DNA of 64,000 nt from Centrapalus pauciflorus. Its lineage: Eukaryota; Streptophyta; Magnoliopsida; Asterales; Asteraceae. The stretch spans positions 50,201 through 114,200 of the forward strand of contig JAANYP010001775.1 of NCBI GenBank assembly GCA_020465985.1, in the 5' to 3' direction. A program made the translations under genes and the position numbers. The notes under the pieces are model-generated. The model was not told the DNA's origin. It saw only the letters and a program-made list of their open reading frames with translations, and did no database searches. Of this stretch, positions 12,801-26,545 are shown one piece after another; positions within the stretch are counted from its first letter, which is position 1; each line of letters opens with the position of its first letter.

Positions 12801-13084
12801 AGGATTATGACGATGGAGAAGACAGTGTGATAACTTCTGATGGGTCTGAGGTAGTCGAATACCCTGAACTTGATGCGAAGGAGAGGGATCAAAGGGTTAG
12901 ATTGCAGATGAAAGAGGGTGGTGTTGGTCACCGTATCCAAATGCAACCATTGATTTCGGTGAGGGGGTACTGTGGAGGCCGTTTCCCTTATTCTTCTTTG
13001 ATTCAGATAGTAAGCCTATTCCTTGTTATATTTGTGATGATCATGTCTTTAGGGGTTATAGAATGCCCTATTTTCAATCTTTGA
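9845..13084 (+). CDS. Membrane-anchored NAC transcription factor (NTL type)
   Basis: Six exons join in frame with GT-AG introns: 9845-9995, 10517-10806, 11511-11792, 11881-12186, 12292-12669, 12803-13084, giving 562 residues. The N-terminal NAC domain (about 5-155) shows all five subdomains: LPLGFRFRPTDEELISYYL, IPEVDVCKMEPWDLP, EWFFFCPRDRKYPNGHRSNR with ATGAGYWKATGKDR, MKKTLVFYRGRAPKGERTHW with IMHEYRA, and AAYVLCRLF. Intron positions within the domain are those usual for NAC genes. The long acidic middle is a probable activation region. A hydrophobic C-terminal helix (about residues 536-555, LIQIVSLFLVIFVMIMSLGV) indicates a tail-anchored protein released by proteolysis, as known for NTL members, that then acts in the nucleus. 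The NAC sequence most resembles the NTL9-like group; orthology is inferred. The start is the first ATG fitting the family N-terminus. Confidence 0.95.
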
Positions 13085-13335
13085 ATAGATTATTAGAGAT
13101 AGTAGAAATTTCGTCTATATGCTAACTTAACTACTAAAAGATTAGGTTCCTTCTTGCTGCTTTGTTATTTATTTGGTGACACCATTGTATTCTAGTGGTA
13201 TGTGATGGTGTATTACTTCTATATGTATTGTTATGAATTTTTATTCGATCCTAGAAAGAATGAAATCTCATAGAAATGTATTTAAGCGTTGAGAACCGAA
13301 GATCCAAATAACCGGCTAGGTATTTGTAATTTTTA
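13085..13335. other. NAC 3' flank
   Basis: Non-coding, T-rich, with the likely 3' UTR of the NAC gene. No poly(A) signal is chosen with confidence. Confidence 0.4.
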
Positions 13336-13630
13336 GACCCCATTTGTCTCATGGAATGAAATTTGAACTAATTAAAATTTTAATTATATTACATAGGATG
13401 TTGTTTGGTTTGGGTATGCAATGATGTTTAAGATTGATTAAGGGTATGAGTTTGAAATGTTAGCGATCTAAATTCTATTACAAATAGTTAGGATTGATGA
13501 ATTTCTTCAAGTATATATTTTGATGTAATTTAAATAAATTTTAGCTCATTGTATTTGTATCAAAATCTCCAAACACACTGTAAATAGATTCCAATTCATT
13601 CATATTCTACTCTGTGAGTCAAATGGGGAC
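13336..13630. mobile_element. Harbinger/Tourist-like MITE
   Basis: Ends GACCCCATTTGTCTCATGGA and (reverse complement) GTCCCCATTTGACTCACAGA, flanked by TTA on both sides (13333-13335 and 13631-13633), the classic 3-bp target of PIF/Harbinger elements. The 295-bp AT-rich interior is non-coding. A related fragment lies near 38650-38850. Confidence 0.75.
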
Positions 13631-13633
13631 TTA

Positions 13634-14185
13634 GCTTATTTGATCTTTATGGTCAACGGTTTCTCATCAAACATCTTTTATTTTCATTGACTACAAAATG
13701 AGGTTGAATGAGTTAATATGAAATTAGCCTGGTTTTTAAGATGATATAATGAGGGTTTTTTTTTTTAATGTCATATTGCTTTTCTATTAAATAATTAGTT
13801 GATATCACAAAATGTAATCTTTCTGTTTCTAAAAAGTTTAGAAACCGTTATTGATGGTGGGTGCATATATATATCCTAAAAATAAAATGATCATCACATG
13901 TGACATGCCTATTTTGTAATAACTTTACTATTATAAATTTATAAATACTTAATTGTGTCTGTCAAATTATTGAAAACAATGTAGCATAAGATTAAAATGT
14001 GAGAGATGTGGTAGGAAATTAAGGCGTCTCCTTCAATTTAATAGTAACAGTAATAGTAATAAATTGAAGAGGTCCGTCCCATATTATTACAAATAAGCAA
14101 GAAATTGGATGATTAATTAAATAAAATGAAATGAAGGGAAATGACACAAATGGATTGATCGATGACGTCAAGAGAGAGTGTGCAT
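13634..14185. other. Intergenic spacer between convergent NAC and pyrophosphatase genes
   Basis: AT-rich spacer that must hold both 3' UTRs. No gene or clear repeat is seen. Confidence 0.5.
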
Positions 14186-15536
14186 CTATCTCTTCAAAGT
14201 TTGCATGATGTACTCCCCATAAAGGTCCCTGCATCAACATGCTTCGTGAGTAAAACATTTTACTTTTTACTCTATATCAGTCAGTTAGGTCATGTTTGTT
14301 TACCGTCATTTTACTTTTGAATGATTTTTTAATGATTCCATTAAGAACTAAACAAACAACCCCTCAGTCAGTATAAGAATCTTGAGCTTACATGGAGTAC
14401 TGAATTGCATCATAAGCAGTTTTTGATGGCAGAAATTCATTCACTGCAACCTCTTTGTTTTCATTCTTCTTGTCTATGTTTATGTCAAGAATTTTCCATC
14501 CTCTCCCTTTCCTTCCCTTCCCTATTAAACTACAGTACTAACCACATCAACCAACATGCGCGCGCACACACACAGATATATATATATACACACACACACA
14601 CACTCACACACGATATATGAATTTATTAAGGATACAATCCTCAAAGAACCGTCGGATTTCTGTCAAACGATGTGGAGGTAGCTGGTTTATATCATTGTAG
14701 TGGCGATATTCTGGATCATCCGCACAAACCGCAATAATTTTATCATCTTTTTCTCCCTAAATGCATCAAACAAATTTCCCACTTAATTGCTATACTTATT
14801 ATGATCTCATTTTTTTAAAACATAAAAGTCTCATTTAATTTATTCCAAGTAACTTCCCACCTGATCAATCATAGGCATCAGTCCAATGGCCCTGGCTCGA
14901 AGAAAACATCCTGGTATCACTGGTTCCTGTCACAAATTTAGTTGTAAGTTTTTATCGAAGATGACGAAAGGAAATGCTATAAGCATACCTGCATGATGAC
15001 GAGTACGTCCATTGGATCGTTATCTTCACATAGGGTTCGAGGAATGAAGCCATAGTTGTGCGGGTATACTACGGATGAATATAGGATCCGATCAACCTAA
15101 TTAAGAAAGAACAAACACACATGTCATGTATGTTAACATGACAAAAAAGGGCCGAATCGATGATGTTATTACCTTGATGAGACCAGTTTTCTTATCGAGT
15201 TCATATTTCACTTTGCTTCCTTTGGAAATCTCAATAACCTATATTTTTCCATCCAAGTGTAATATTAATCCACAAAACCAAATACAAAAAACCAATGAAC
15301 AAGACATGGACATACCACATTGAAGACCTGAGGAGCCTCGCGTCCTGCATTACACGAGTGGATCCATTAATCAGAAGAAAGTACGTAAAGCAAGAAAGAA
15401 ATATAATTATGTGATATATATATATATATGTACCGATGTCAAGATCGTGCCATGGATGAGCTGCAACAGATCTCTTGGATAAGGAAGAAAGAATCCTTTC
15501 GTTGAGACGAGGGGTACGCTTGGGATCAGTAGTCAT
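14186..15536 (-). CDS. PPA: Soluble inorganic pyrophosphatase (family I)
   Basis: Hydrolyses pyrophosphate to two phosphates, Mg-dependent, normally cytosolic in plants. Eight exons join in frame on the minus strand: 15434-15536, 15316-15344, 15173-15238, 14989-15096, 14861-14926, 14636-14756, 14392-14473 and 14186-14228, totalling 205 residues, close to plant family members. The family signature DNDPMDVLV is in exon 4, after YPHNYGFIPRTLCE; KGSKVKYELDKKTG in exon 3 supplies active-site Lys/Glu residues, and CADDPEYRHY is in exon 6. Every intron is GT-AG, and phases agree at all seven junctions, two of which split a codon one base in (GGA after DI, TAC after FFED) and one two bases in (ATG before DLYGEY). 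No frame or splice defect is seen. A candidate acceptor just upstream of the ATG suggests a 5' UTR intron. Intron 7 carries a 79-bp transposon. Confidence 0.96.
14286..14364. mobile_element. 79-bp hAT-like MITE in intron 7 of the pyrophosphatase gene
   Basis: Ends TAGGTCATGTTTGTTTA and (reverse complement) AGGGGTTGTTTGTTTA are flanked by a perfect 8-bp direct repeat CAGTCAGT (14278-14285 and 14365-14372). A related piece with CCATTAAGAA(G)TAAACAA is at 41830-41925. Confidence 0.8.
14565..14612. repeat. CA/TA microsatellite in pyrophosphatase intron 6
   Basis: GCGCGCACACACACA, then TATATATATA, then a CACACA run lie just downstream (on the gene's strand) of the exon 6 donor at 14634-14635. Confidence 0.8.
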
Positions 15537-18245
15537 GCCTAGATCGATATCTAATCGTCTGGTTTCGTTTGAAGCTGTAAATTTGTAAATGAATTGAAGG
15601 TAGGATGGTTAATAAAAGAAATTTAAGCAAGAAAGAAAGAGGACATGCATACGTACGTACCTTACTTAGGATCGAGAGAGAATTAATGGATCGGAAGGAA
15701 AGATAAAGGTGTAGCTATGTATATACACAAATTAGTGGCCCACCTGCTAAACAGGGACGATCTCATCACATCTGAGGAGGTCAAAATTCATAATTATTAA
15801 TCAATTTCCGCCTTATACAAAACCATTTTCTATCGCTCTAATTCTCGTGTCTATATAATTTAATTTACTCCAAATAATAATAATAATAAGTACATTTAAC
15901 ATTACCCTATTTCTATACCTTAATTCGTATGGTAGACAGACACAACACAACTCCTATACTCGAAAATAGTCGAAATAACATTCATTCATTGAGTTTTGCT
16001 TTTGTTACTTTATGTTAGACCATCATATTTATCATATATATATCATAAGTTGTTTGGGTTTCAGCCTTAAAGCCTTGAAGGTGTACATCACTTAAGACTA
16101 AATGGAAAACTGATAATTATATTGGAAACGGAACCATCGATTTGTGCGTACGAGGTTTAATCGAAGTCATTTGGTTGGTTTGGCCAGGTTGGAGAGTGAG
16201 AGTATTTAATGGCCGACTGGTTTGAGAACTTTCAAAGCCAAGATCATCAACCGTTTGATATTGCAACTTGAAACCAAATATTTCAGGCTAACCGACAAAG
16301 TTTATGTATATAATCAAAATAACAGTTTCATGTTATTTTTCTCTTTGTAAATCTTCAAATGATCAAATAGATAGGTTAGTTAAGGTCAAAAGGTTGATGT
16401 ACCGGCAACCCCAATCGGCTCACGCCAGACCGTCCCAAACCTATCATGTGAGAGGTAAATCAAGCTGACCTAACGGTAAGATAACATTATTACATTGGGG
16501 AGTCCAATGGCTTTAAGGAAGCAGCTTTGTCATTCCTCCAACTCGAATTTCTGACCTTTGTTAGGTAAAGTCAAATTTATCAATGCACTTCTTAACTAGA
16601 TTATACGCCCGGAGGCGATCAAATGGATATAATGTCTAATCGATATTGTCTATCAATTCTTTTAATTTGATTTAAATTTTAAAATATTTTAAAATATGTA
16701 TTATGATTTACTGTTCGATATTTATGATATTTTAAGTTTTAACACAAACTAACATAGATAACAAGTTATTTGTTTGATGTATAACAAAGTGTCTAATTCC
16801 CTTTTAATTTATGTGTTTAAATTGGTGACTTTCGTTGAGTGTTATTAGCAGTTTGGTAAATTTATAATACCCAAATTAAATGCTTTTAAATTAGTTGCAA
16901 ATTAACCACAAAACTGGACAATCCAAAACGAATATTTGCATTTTGGCCAGTTTTGTAGTTATGTCTGAAAATATTCCAAACCAAGGTTATCGATTTGGCC
17001 TAAATTGTAGTCATCAAACCAATCGAATTGAATAATTGTTTACCTCTAGTTGTTAGTTTTGTTTTCTTATTTAGCTCCCGTTTAGTCTAATACCATTTTT
17101 AATTTCTATTATAAAAGTGAAAAACATCATGATGATACTGAAACTAGATCAAACTAAACTGATACCATTTGATTCTGTTGTCAATTTTAATTTTTGTTGT
17201 TTTTGGTTTGCTCTGGTCAACCGTTTGCATAACCTCTAATTTAGTTCTTATTATTTGATGACTAACTTGGGTTTTTATGTTGGTATGGCACGAAAAATGT
17301 AATAAATGATACTAAATAGCTACGTACTTTTGAGTTGTATACATTAATGTTGTGTACTTTTTTTTGCACGTTTGCTAGTCAAAGTTATAAAAGTGTTCCA
17401 TTTAGATAGTTGTGTTACCTGAAAATCGGGACTCGTCAGTTACCAATGCGTGCATGGAGTTCTTTTTTTTTTTTTAAATAAAGGGCACCAAATAGCTTGT
17501 ATTTTTTAATTTGTACGCGTTTATGTTGTGTATTTTTTATGTACAGTTAGTAATCAAACTTTTAAAAATGTTTCAATACGGTAGTTGTTTTATGTGAAAA
17601 CCAATACAAACCAATTATTACGTTTGTAAAAAGACGCCTAAACACAATATGTGTCAAATTAAAAAGACATTTTTACATCTTCTACCACTTGAAGCTCTAA
17701 TTTCCATTTTCTAAGTACGATAAGTATCAAACTGAAAATATATTTTTTCAATTTGATACATATAGTGTTTACAAGTTTTTATAGAAGAAAGTAAGCCATA
17801 TTAGATTTTGGAATTCAATGTCATGGAAAAATTCAACATAAGCTTAATAATGGATTGATCATGGTTTCTAGATAACGCAATTACCTAATTGAAACATTTT
17901 AAAAAGTGTAATTATGAAATGTGCATTAAAAAAAATACACAACATAAATGTGTATAAATTCAAAAGTAAATAACTATGCAGAGACATTTTTCAAAAAAAA
18001 AAATCCATGTAAATAATGATAACCGGCTAGTCTCAGTTTCTAAGTAACTCAACTACTTAAATGAAAAACTATTGTAAGTTTGACCGACAAACAAACAAAA
18101 AAAATTATATAAATGTGTGAAAACTCAATATATGGTGTAATTTTTCCTTTTTAAATGACAAAAGAATATTTAATATAGGCAAACCATAAAACACTACGTA
18201 AATGTGAAAGATGATTTTATAAATTGGTGTATATTTTTATAATTA
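15537..18245. other. Pyrophosphatase upstream region and intergenic DNA
   Basis: The first 150 bases include the probable 5' UTR and promoter of the minus-strand pyrophosphatase gene. The rest is AT-rich and non-coding. Segments near 17295-17420, 17480-17610 and (inverted) 17880-18140 share TGTTGTGTA(C/T)TTTTTT and related words, suggesting an old inverted-repeat element. About 16430-16600 is richer in G+C and may be a decayed tRNA-derived retroposon. Neither can be bounded. Confidence 0.4.
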
Positions 18246-18585
18246 GGATTTTATATGAAAAAATTCAACATGTTTGCATGTTTTTTTGTGATTTAATCTT
18301 TTCGTGTTATTTTTTTAAAAAAAGTCCACAACTTATTGTTTTCAATCTGGTTTTTGGAAAAGTTTTTTTTCATAATAAACACCGACTTTTTCCACAAAAA
18401 CCAACATGTTTTCATTATTTTTCTTCGAAAAATTCACAAATTTGAATACTTTTTTGAAAAAATAAATAAAAATTCTAAAATCACAAACAAATATATTATT
18501 TATGGATTTTTTTTACAAAAAATAACACGAAAAGATTAAACCACAAAAACGTAAATAAACGTTCATTTTTTTTTCATATGAACCC
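18246..18585. mobile_element. Mutator-like MITE with about 90-bp arms
   Basis: Ends GGATTTTATATGAAAAAATT and (reverse complement) GGGTTCATATGAAAAAAAAA, with arms both containing TTTAATCTTTTCGTGTTATT. Flanking 9-bp sequences TTATAATTA and TTCTAATTA match at 8 of 9, the duplication length of Mutator-like elements. The 340-bp interior is non-coding. Confidence 0.75.
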
Positions 18586-21500
18586 TTCTAATTATATAAT
18601 TGAATATAGTTGGAAGTTGAGTGTGACGTGGAACACTAGAAGACTGAAGAGTAGTATATTTGATAATTGATATGATATAATACGTGGTACAACTGGAACG
18701 TGTCTACCTCATCTTCTTTTGTCATCCATGAAACGTCATCAAATTTTATACAAATCATTATTTTCACATATCAATTGCCTCCAACCTACAAACCAATAAA
18801 AACCATATTATGGGTCTCACCTATATATAATTCTTATATAAATACTTGTGGGTGCAAAGTAAATTTTTTTTTATCAATAAAATAATTCAAATATTCCAAT
18901 TGAAAGAGAAATGAATATGAAGCCAATTTTTTGTCCATAAAATAAGTTAAATATAAAACAAATGAATGGGAATGAAATAAAGCAAGCTTTTGTTATGGTA
19001 AATTAGGTTCTTGTAGAATGGCGGGTTTATTTTATGGACTTGGACAGCGATGCTATTTCCATGATAAGGAATAGGATGGTCCGCATACACAATTTGAAGG
19101 TGAATCGAGGTTGTCACCTCAATCGGCTCCTCCGGTGGGAACACCACCTCAACCTCAACCCCAACCCCGAGATTTCAAAATTCTATTATTTTAGAATCAA
19201 TCATTTTAAATTGATGTAATCCAAACGAGCAATACCAATCAACCCTAGAAAAATCTATTTTTCTCTCGTCTATTTATAACAAAAGGTTTAAAAATTTATT
19301 ATAAATTATAAAGGAAATTCAAAAATTAATCTATTAATAAAAATTATTATAAATTGATCGTATCAATTTAAAAAATATATATTTAATCCTATTGAGAATA
19401 AAAATGGATAACATTATTATAAATAATATAAAAACAAAAAATAATTACTATTTTCAGTAATGAATCTTTTACTTTTAATGGGCCTAGGTCCTAGAGTTTT
19501 ATTGTATTCCTTGTGCTCATAGAAATTAATCACCATAAACGTTATATCTATTAGTTTTTAATATAAATATAAATCTTTACTTTTATGTGATGTTAAATTA
19601 TCCGTCTGTCTTGCAAAGTTGCAATACAAAGATAAGATGCTGAATTCTTGATGTGTGAGCCTGGTAATACACGTGTAGTTTGATTCAGAAAAAGGTGTCA
19701 TGACTCATGTATTTTGCAATTTTGTTCCGATTAATAAAAGGTATCCAATTTGTATATATATTTGTTGAAGATGGTTTATTGTTTATTTTTTGTACTATCT
19801 AAAAATTTTAATAAAAAAAAAAAGACAGAAGAAAGTATTTAAAAATTTTCTATTCCAAAACCACATATTCTAGTGCCCATAATTGATTCGTTTATATTCA
19901 CGAATCTACCAACCAACAAGTTTAATTTAAAAAGAAAAAAAGAAAAAGAAAAATCAATACCACGATACAGCAAAAATCAACATGCTAACATACAAATTTC
20001 AAACAACAATAATCTAAATTGATATCAAACATTCCGCATCATTTTTAAGTTTTTAATTAAGCATGTAAAGATTAATCTATGTTTTCTCACTTTTAGACGA
20101 AATGATAGATGACTACACAAACTCAAGGCCGGTCCAATTAGTTTTGGGATCCAGAACAGAAACTTAAAAGGTACCCTCCAAATATATACTTTGCAAGTTA
20201 ATTTTGCTTAAGTATATATATATATAAAGTTTGCAAGTTAATAATTGTATTCAATCTTTAATAAGCTTAAGTATATATAAAGTTTTTTGAATGGGCCCTA
20301 AAACTGATGGAATATAAGTAATTGTCCGTGTTATCCATGTTCTCGTATAAGTTTTCTAATATAAAAGACGAATCTATAATTTTATCATGCATCATGGTTA
20401 ATATGTTTTTTGATTGCTTTGAACTTTTAAGCGACAAACTTTAAGTAATATGTAAAGACCATATTTGCAGCATAGGATTGTGAAGCCGACAGGGTCCTAA
20501 TTAATTGATTCGGGTGTCATATGATACCGATAAATTTTCAAATTACTGAGTTACATATGTATCAAAAACTTGAGTGACACCTAAGAATTTTTTTGAGTGA
20601 CACCTACAAAATATTTATGAAATTATAATTACATATTTAATATATTTGTTGTTTTTATTACTCAAATTTATTAAAATATTACTGAGTTTTAATCATAAAA
20701 TTTTTATAAGAAAAGCCAAATAGATTGTAAAACAAGAAAATATAGCCCAAAAAAATATAGCTCAAAAAAAAATATATTGGAAAAAAATATAGCCCAAGCC
20801 TTTCGGAACCCTTAATCGCTTTCTTTCTTCCACACTGCACGGGCTTCACTCTTCTCGCAATCTGGCTTTCTGAGTTCTGACCGACCGGCGACGACGCCAA
20901 AAAAAAAGTATATATGTTAAATTTACCGAATTTTACTTAGTTTAAGTTAATGGACTAATTAAATGTTACGTGTTTATTTTTTAATTTTATTTGATCAATT
21001 GTTAAACTTATTTGTTAGCTCTTAAAAAAAATTTAGGTCAATGGACGAATTGTTGAAAAGAAAGTTTTAATGGTATCGTACTAAGTATTTTCTTTATTAG
21101 AAAAATCTTGTTATTTGTTAATTTTGTGTGATTCGTTTCGGTGACCCGATCCATTATAGAAAAATATTTTGAAAATCTAAGAAAAATATTTGCTCTAAAA
21201 AAGTGACGCCGATAACAAATAATCATGGATCCCCACCCCTGGAATCCGAAGCACACATGTGTGAGGAGCAAGTTGACCGAGTAATGTTGAGCAATGTAGT
21301 TATGTAGGTTGACCGATCGATAAATCGAGATGAGCGGTTGAACAACGATTCGTTGAGACTCGAGCAGTCTAGATTCAGACTGATGTTAACAAGAAATTTG
21401 ACGGAGAGATGAGTAGCCATAGGTTGAATGAACGAACGATATATAGATTAGAAAGGAGTCTAGTGTTTACAAGAGATGAGACGATGTTTGAGGAGATAAG

Positions 21501-22664
21501 CATTAACAAGTTTCCTTTGATTTTTTAAATTACAAATCAGTAATTAAAAGTTACTTGTTAGCCAAAAGGTAACAGATTCATAAATATTGGAACTTGGTCA
21601 TGTTTAATTTTGGAAAGTTAATGGCTTGATGATGAACACTAATGTGGGGGTTTTTTTTAGTTTGAATTGTCTTGTTCGAACTTTGAATCTACAACCTGCA
21701 ACTACAAAAATACAAATTGCATTTGTTAATTGGTTCGCTTTAATGAATTAGAATCAGATATTAGTCTGAATTTGAATGATTCGAGAATTTCTAAGATTAA
21801 TCTGTCGTGATACTTGTGGTGCTGTAATCCCAAATTCTATTTCAGGTTAGCTCGTGGGATTTATGTCCAAAAAGCTTCTGCCTTAAAAAAATAAAAAATA
21901 GCGACCGACTTTTTGTATTAGGATTAAGGATTCAAACCCAAATTCAAGAAAATCGATGGATAAAACAAAAGAAAAATATTGGTTCCAGTACCAAATTGAT
22001 TATTTGGAAAGGTTGGCAATTTGGTAACGTGTGAACTGTGATGTCAGCACGACAACATCAACCAGGCTGTAGAGTTACGTTCTCATCCTTGCGTCACAAA
22101 ACCCACGTCATATTTTATTAATTTGCATTAATAAATTGTATTTTATTTTAAATATTATCATTATTATATCAACAAATATATTATTCCTTTATTAATGTGT
22201 TATATATATTAAACGTCAGTTTGATTGTATTACTATTCTCTTAAATAGGTCTGAAATCTTAATTTAAAATCTAAGCTTATCTAAGACAGATTGTTTGCAT
22301 TAAGAGTTAAGAGCTTTGTACATTTGAAATCACCTCTTAATTCTTACAGGGGGCCAATAGTCCCTAAATAATATCAATATTTAAAAGTCTCTTAATTTCA
22401 AATTTTAAGTCGCATCTTAAATGTGGTTTTAAACTTCAAACATTTAATATTTTAAAAAACAAATAACACATGGAATAAGAGAAAAAGAGAAAGAAATATA
22501 AAGGTGAGGTATGTGTTGCACAACTTGTTGTCGCAGACGTTTTTTTAAATTGTAACTTTTTAAAAGATTTGAAGCTTTTACTTTTTATAAATGTGTTTAT
22601 TAAAATGAGTTGTAGTTTTTAATGTTTTTTTTAACAGCAGATGTTAGTGGTTAGTTTTTAGCAC
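18586..22664. other. Intergenic AT-rich region
   Basis: No supported gene. Points seen: a GC-richer piece at about 20800-20895 that on the minus strand resembles a 5' UTR/exon start but has only a 73-codon frame ending in low-complexity sequence; GGGCC-containing fragments near 20120 and 20285 resembling decayed hAT ends; another non-repetitive stretch at 21220-21480 without a convincing frame. Confidence 0.4.
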
Positions 22665-22804
22665 CATTGTTGGACACATTGAGAATGTGGACCAAACCAC
22701 ACACCTCCACCTAGGGAGAAACGCTCTTGGCAATGCTTGAACTCGAGACCTCAACTAAGGGGAACCACTTTCACCTTTGGTGGTAACCACTTGATCTATG
22801 TCAT
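22665..22804 (-). mobile_element. Probable tRNA-derived SINE head
   Basis: On the minus strand, ATCAAGTGGTTACC (A-box-like) is followed about 40 bases later by CTCGAGTTCAAGC (B-box-like), as in tRNA-derived SINEs. It is less AT-rich than its surroundings. No clear 3' tail or target duplication is found. Confidence 0.5.
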
Positions 22805-23748
22805 GTGCTTAGCTTTTAGTGTTAAATAACATAAAAGGACATTAATATTAATTTAAAGTTATAGATTATACTTATTATAAGGCTAAAAAGGTAATTTTGT
22901 AAATCAAAAACTCAAACACCTTTTAAAAGTTACTTCAAGTAACTTCATGTGAAAAAGTTTTCATGAGTTTTCATTTCAAAATCAAAAACTCAAATCCGTA
23001 TCAACCAGACGAAACTTTTAAACTTACGCTTCCAAATATCAAAGTTAAAGCTATTAAAATCTATTTGCCAAGCACACATTATGTAATTATATTATCAATT
23101 AGGATATTTTAAGAAAAATTATTAATACAAAATAAATAGAGTAAAGGACATTTTTGGTCCTTGTGGTTTGATGGTTTACCCGGATTCAGTCCCTTAACCA
23201 TAATAAGGTCAAATTTCATCCCTATTTTGCTAATTTTGTGCCCTTTTAGTCCCTCTTCCGTTAAACTTAACGACACAACCGTTAAATTTGTAAGAATGAC
23301 ATTTTTACCCTTTTCATTGAGACGTTTTTAGTCCCTATGGTTTTATTATTTACCCATTTATAGTCCAACATTTATTTTATTTTATCTTTATAATACTCTT
23401 ATATTATTTATAGATATACTTAATTCATTATAAACACACTTATTTTATTTATAAATATAGTTATGTTTTTAATATTTTATTTACATTTACTATTGTTCGT
23501 ATTTTATTTAAAATTTAACTTTTATTTTAATTTAAATATATATTTTTTTACTAATTTATTTAAAGTTAATCTTTTTTATTAATTTTAATTTTTATAATAT
23601 TATTGTTGACATTTATATATGTAATTTTGTTAGTTGTGTTTAAGTAAAGATATAATATCGTCGATATTTTTCCTCTCCAAAGTCACTATTTCTTCAAGTA
23701 TCTTCCAACCTAATCAATTATCAACACATAAATTATATTATATGTGTT

Positions 23749-23749
<1 letters not shown>

Positions 23750-23840
<91 letters not shown>

Positions 23841-23956
23841 ATGTATGTATGTATGTATATAATTTAATACACATAAATTTATGTGTATATAAATTAATAC
23901 ACATAATGTTTATGTGTATATTATATAATTTATGTATTGGATATATATATATATAT
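23750..23956. repeat. (TA)n(TG)n(TATG)n compound microsatellite
   Basis: TA, then TG, then GTAT repeats, followed by a short palindromic AT-rich stretch and another TA run that touches the type B element. Confidence 0.93.
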
Positions 23957-24450
<494 letters not shown>

Positions 24451-25133
24451 CTGTGTGTGTGTGTGTATATAATATTTTCAAGTATTTACCAATGTCATTA
24501 TTTTTTCAAGTATATTCACATATGTATATAATTTATGTGTCGATAATTGATTAGGTTGGAAGGTATTTGAAGAAATAGTGACTTTGTAGAGGAAAAATAT
24601 CGACGATATTATATCTACTTAAACACAACTAACAAAATTACATATATAAATGTCAACAATAATATTATAAAAATAAAAATTAATAGAGAAGATGAACTTT
24701 AAATAAATTAGTAAAGAAAATATATAATTTTAATTAAAATAAAAGTTAAATTTTAAATAAAATACGGACAATAGTAAATGTAAATAAAATATTAAAATAT
24801 AAGTATATTTATAAATAAAATAAGTGTGTTTATAATAAATTAAGTATATCTATAAATAATATAATTATAAAGAGGAAATAAAATAAAATAAATGTTGGAC
24901 TATAAATGGGTAAATAATAAAACCATAGGGACTAAAAGCGTCTCAATGAAAAGGGTAAAAATGTCATTCTTACAAATTTAACGGTTGTGTCGTTAAGTTT
25001 AACGGACGAGGGACTAAAAGGGCACAAAATTAGCAAAATAGGGATGAAATTTGACCTTATTATGGTTAAGGGACTGAATCCGGGTAAACCGTCAAACCAC
25101 AAGGACCAAAAATGTCCTTTACTCAAATAAATA

Positions 25134-26035
25134 TAAACTAAAAATTAAAACATAAAACTATTAATTATAAAAATATATAAGAATATTAATAATATTTTCA
25201 AAACTATTGTTTTTCTAGTTTTATAAATAAATATTAATAGGAGCTACTTTTTGTATTTATAAGTTTACATTTAGTTTATGTATAAATAAAACCGGATAGT
25301 GACTATTTATTTATGAGTTTATGCAATTTAATTTTAAAAAGATTATTAGACTTTGATAAAATTAATTTCTCAATAATTATGATATTTAGAGAATATAACA
25401 TTACTTAGTTTCATAAATATATAATAGTAGCTACTTTTCTATTTATAAATTTACATATTTTAATTGATATAATTTAATATTTTAATTTATGTGTAAATGA
25501 ATATGAATAGTAACCTTTTATTTATAAATTTATATAATTTATTAAACGAGATTTATTAAATTATTATAAAATTAGTTTTTCACTAGATATATAAATAAGT
25601 TTTATCAGATTTGTATAATATTTGTTCTAAAATTAGATTTTTTTACATTATTTCAGATTTTAAATACTTTGAGTTGTAATTATCATTTGTTTTAAAATTG
25701 TATTTATCTTTTATGGTGAATCGTTGTATATATCTTTTGTTTTAAAAACCAAAAACTTGTATTTATTTTTTATGGTGAAACGTGGAAAAGACACATGATA
25801 ATATGTGTTCTCATTTACATATATGTGTGTATGTGTGTGATATATTGATAAATGTGAGAAGCATTATGATTTAGATGATATTTATCTAAACTTGTAAAGA
25901 TATATGCTATATTAATTAAATTACTTTCATTGATAATCAATTCATGAAACGTGATGATTTGATATTGAACTTTGAACGCATTTTGTGTACAAACATCTAT
26001 TTGAATAAGAAAATGGGTTATCACTATCTAATTAA
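25134..26035. other. Intergenic AT-rich region
   Basis: Very AT-rich sequence with repeated TTTATAAATTTA and ATATAATTTA words. No gene or bounded element is seen. Confidence 0.5.
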
Positions 26036-26545
26036 AGGGCGTTTGGATTTGCGTTTGAAAAAATGTTGTAGCGTTTTAGAAATTAATAATTAGATAATAT
26101 TTGTAACAAAAAAGTGATGTCGGAAATGTAGTGTTTGGTTTAATTTCTGTTGTTTGCTATCATAATTATCAGATAATCAGTTTTTAAAGTGTTTAGATTT
26201 GCGTTTTAACTTGTAAAATGACCAAATAATCATTTATTAAGCAAACAAGCTACATTTTTTAACTTATGAAAAAGTGTGGTATGATTAACTCTAAACGCAA
26301 ATAATCACTTATTAACGTATACAATCCAAACACTTTAAACAATTATTTGCGTTATTGTAACGTAATAAGCTAATAATTTCATTTATAACGCAAAAACAAA
26401 CACTCTTTTAGTTGTTTAAAGGGTGTTTGGTTTTGCGGTATAAATGAGATTATTATCTTATTACGTTATAATAACGCAAATAATTGGTTTAAAGTGTTTA
26501 GATTGCATACGTTAATAAATGACATTTTGCGTTTAAAGTTAATAT
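26036..26545. repeat. Cluster of GTTTGG-ended MITE fragments in inverted orientation
   Basis: GGGCGTTTGGATTTGCGTTT near 26038 and GGGTGTTTGGTTTTGCGGTA near 26422 are similar ends. The stretch 26260-26410 is roughly the inverted copy of 26418-26545 (AACGCAAATAATTG, TAACGTATACAATCC and their complements). This fits two related non-autonomous elements or a rearranged one; no target duplication is clear. Confidence 0.5.

Noticed and set aside
20679..20900. 73-codon minus-strand frame beginning MASSPVGQ
   Set aside because: Only the first 25 or so codons look protein-like, then it turns into low-complexity sequence; no exon to join was found.
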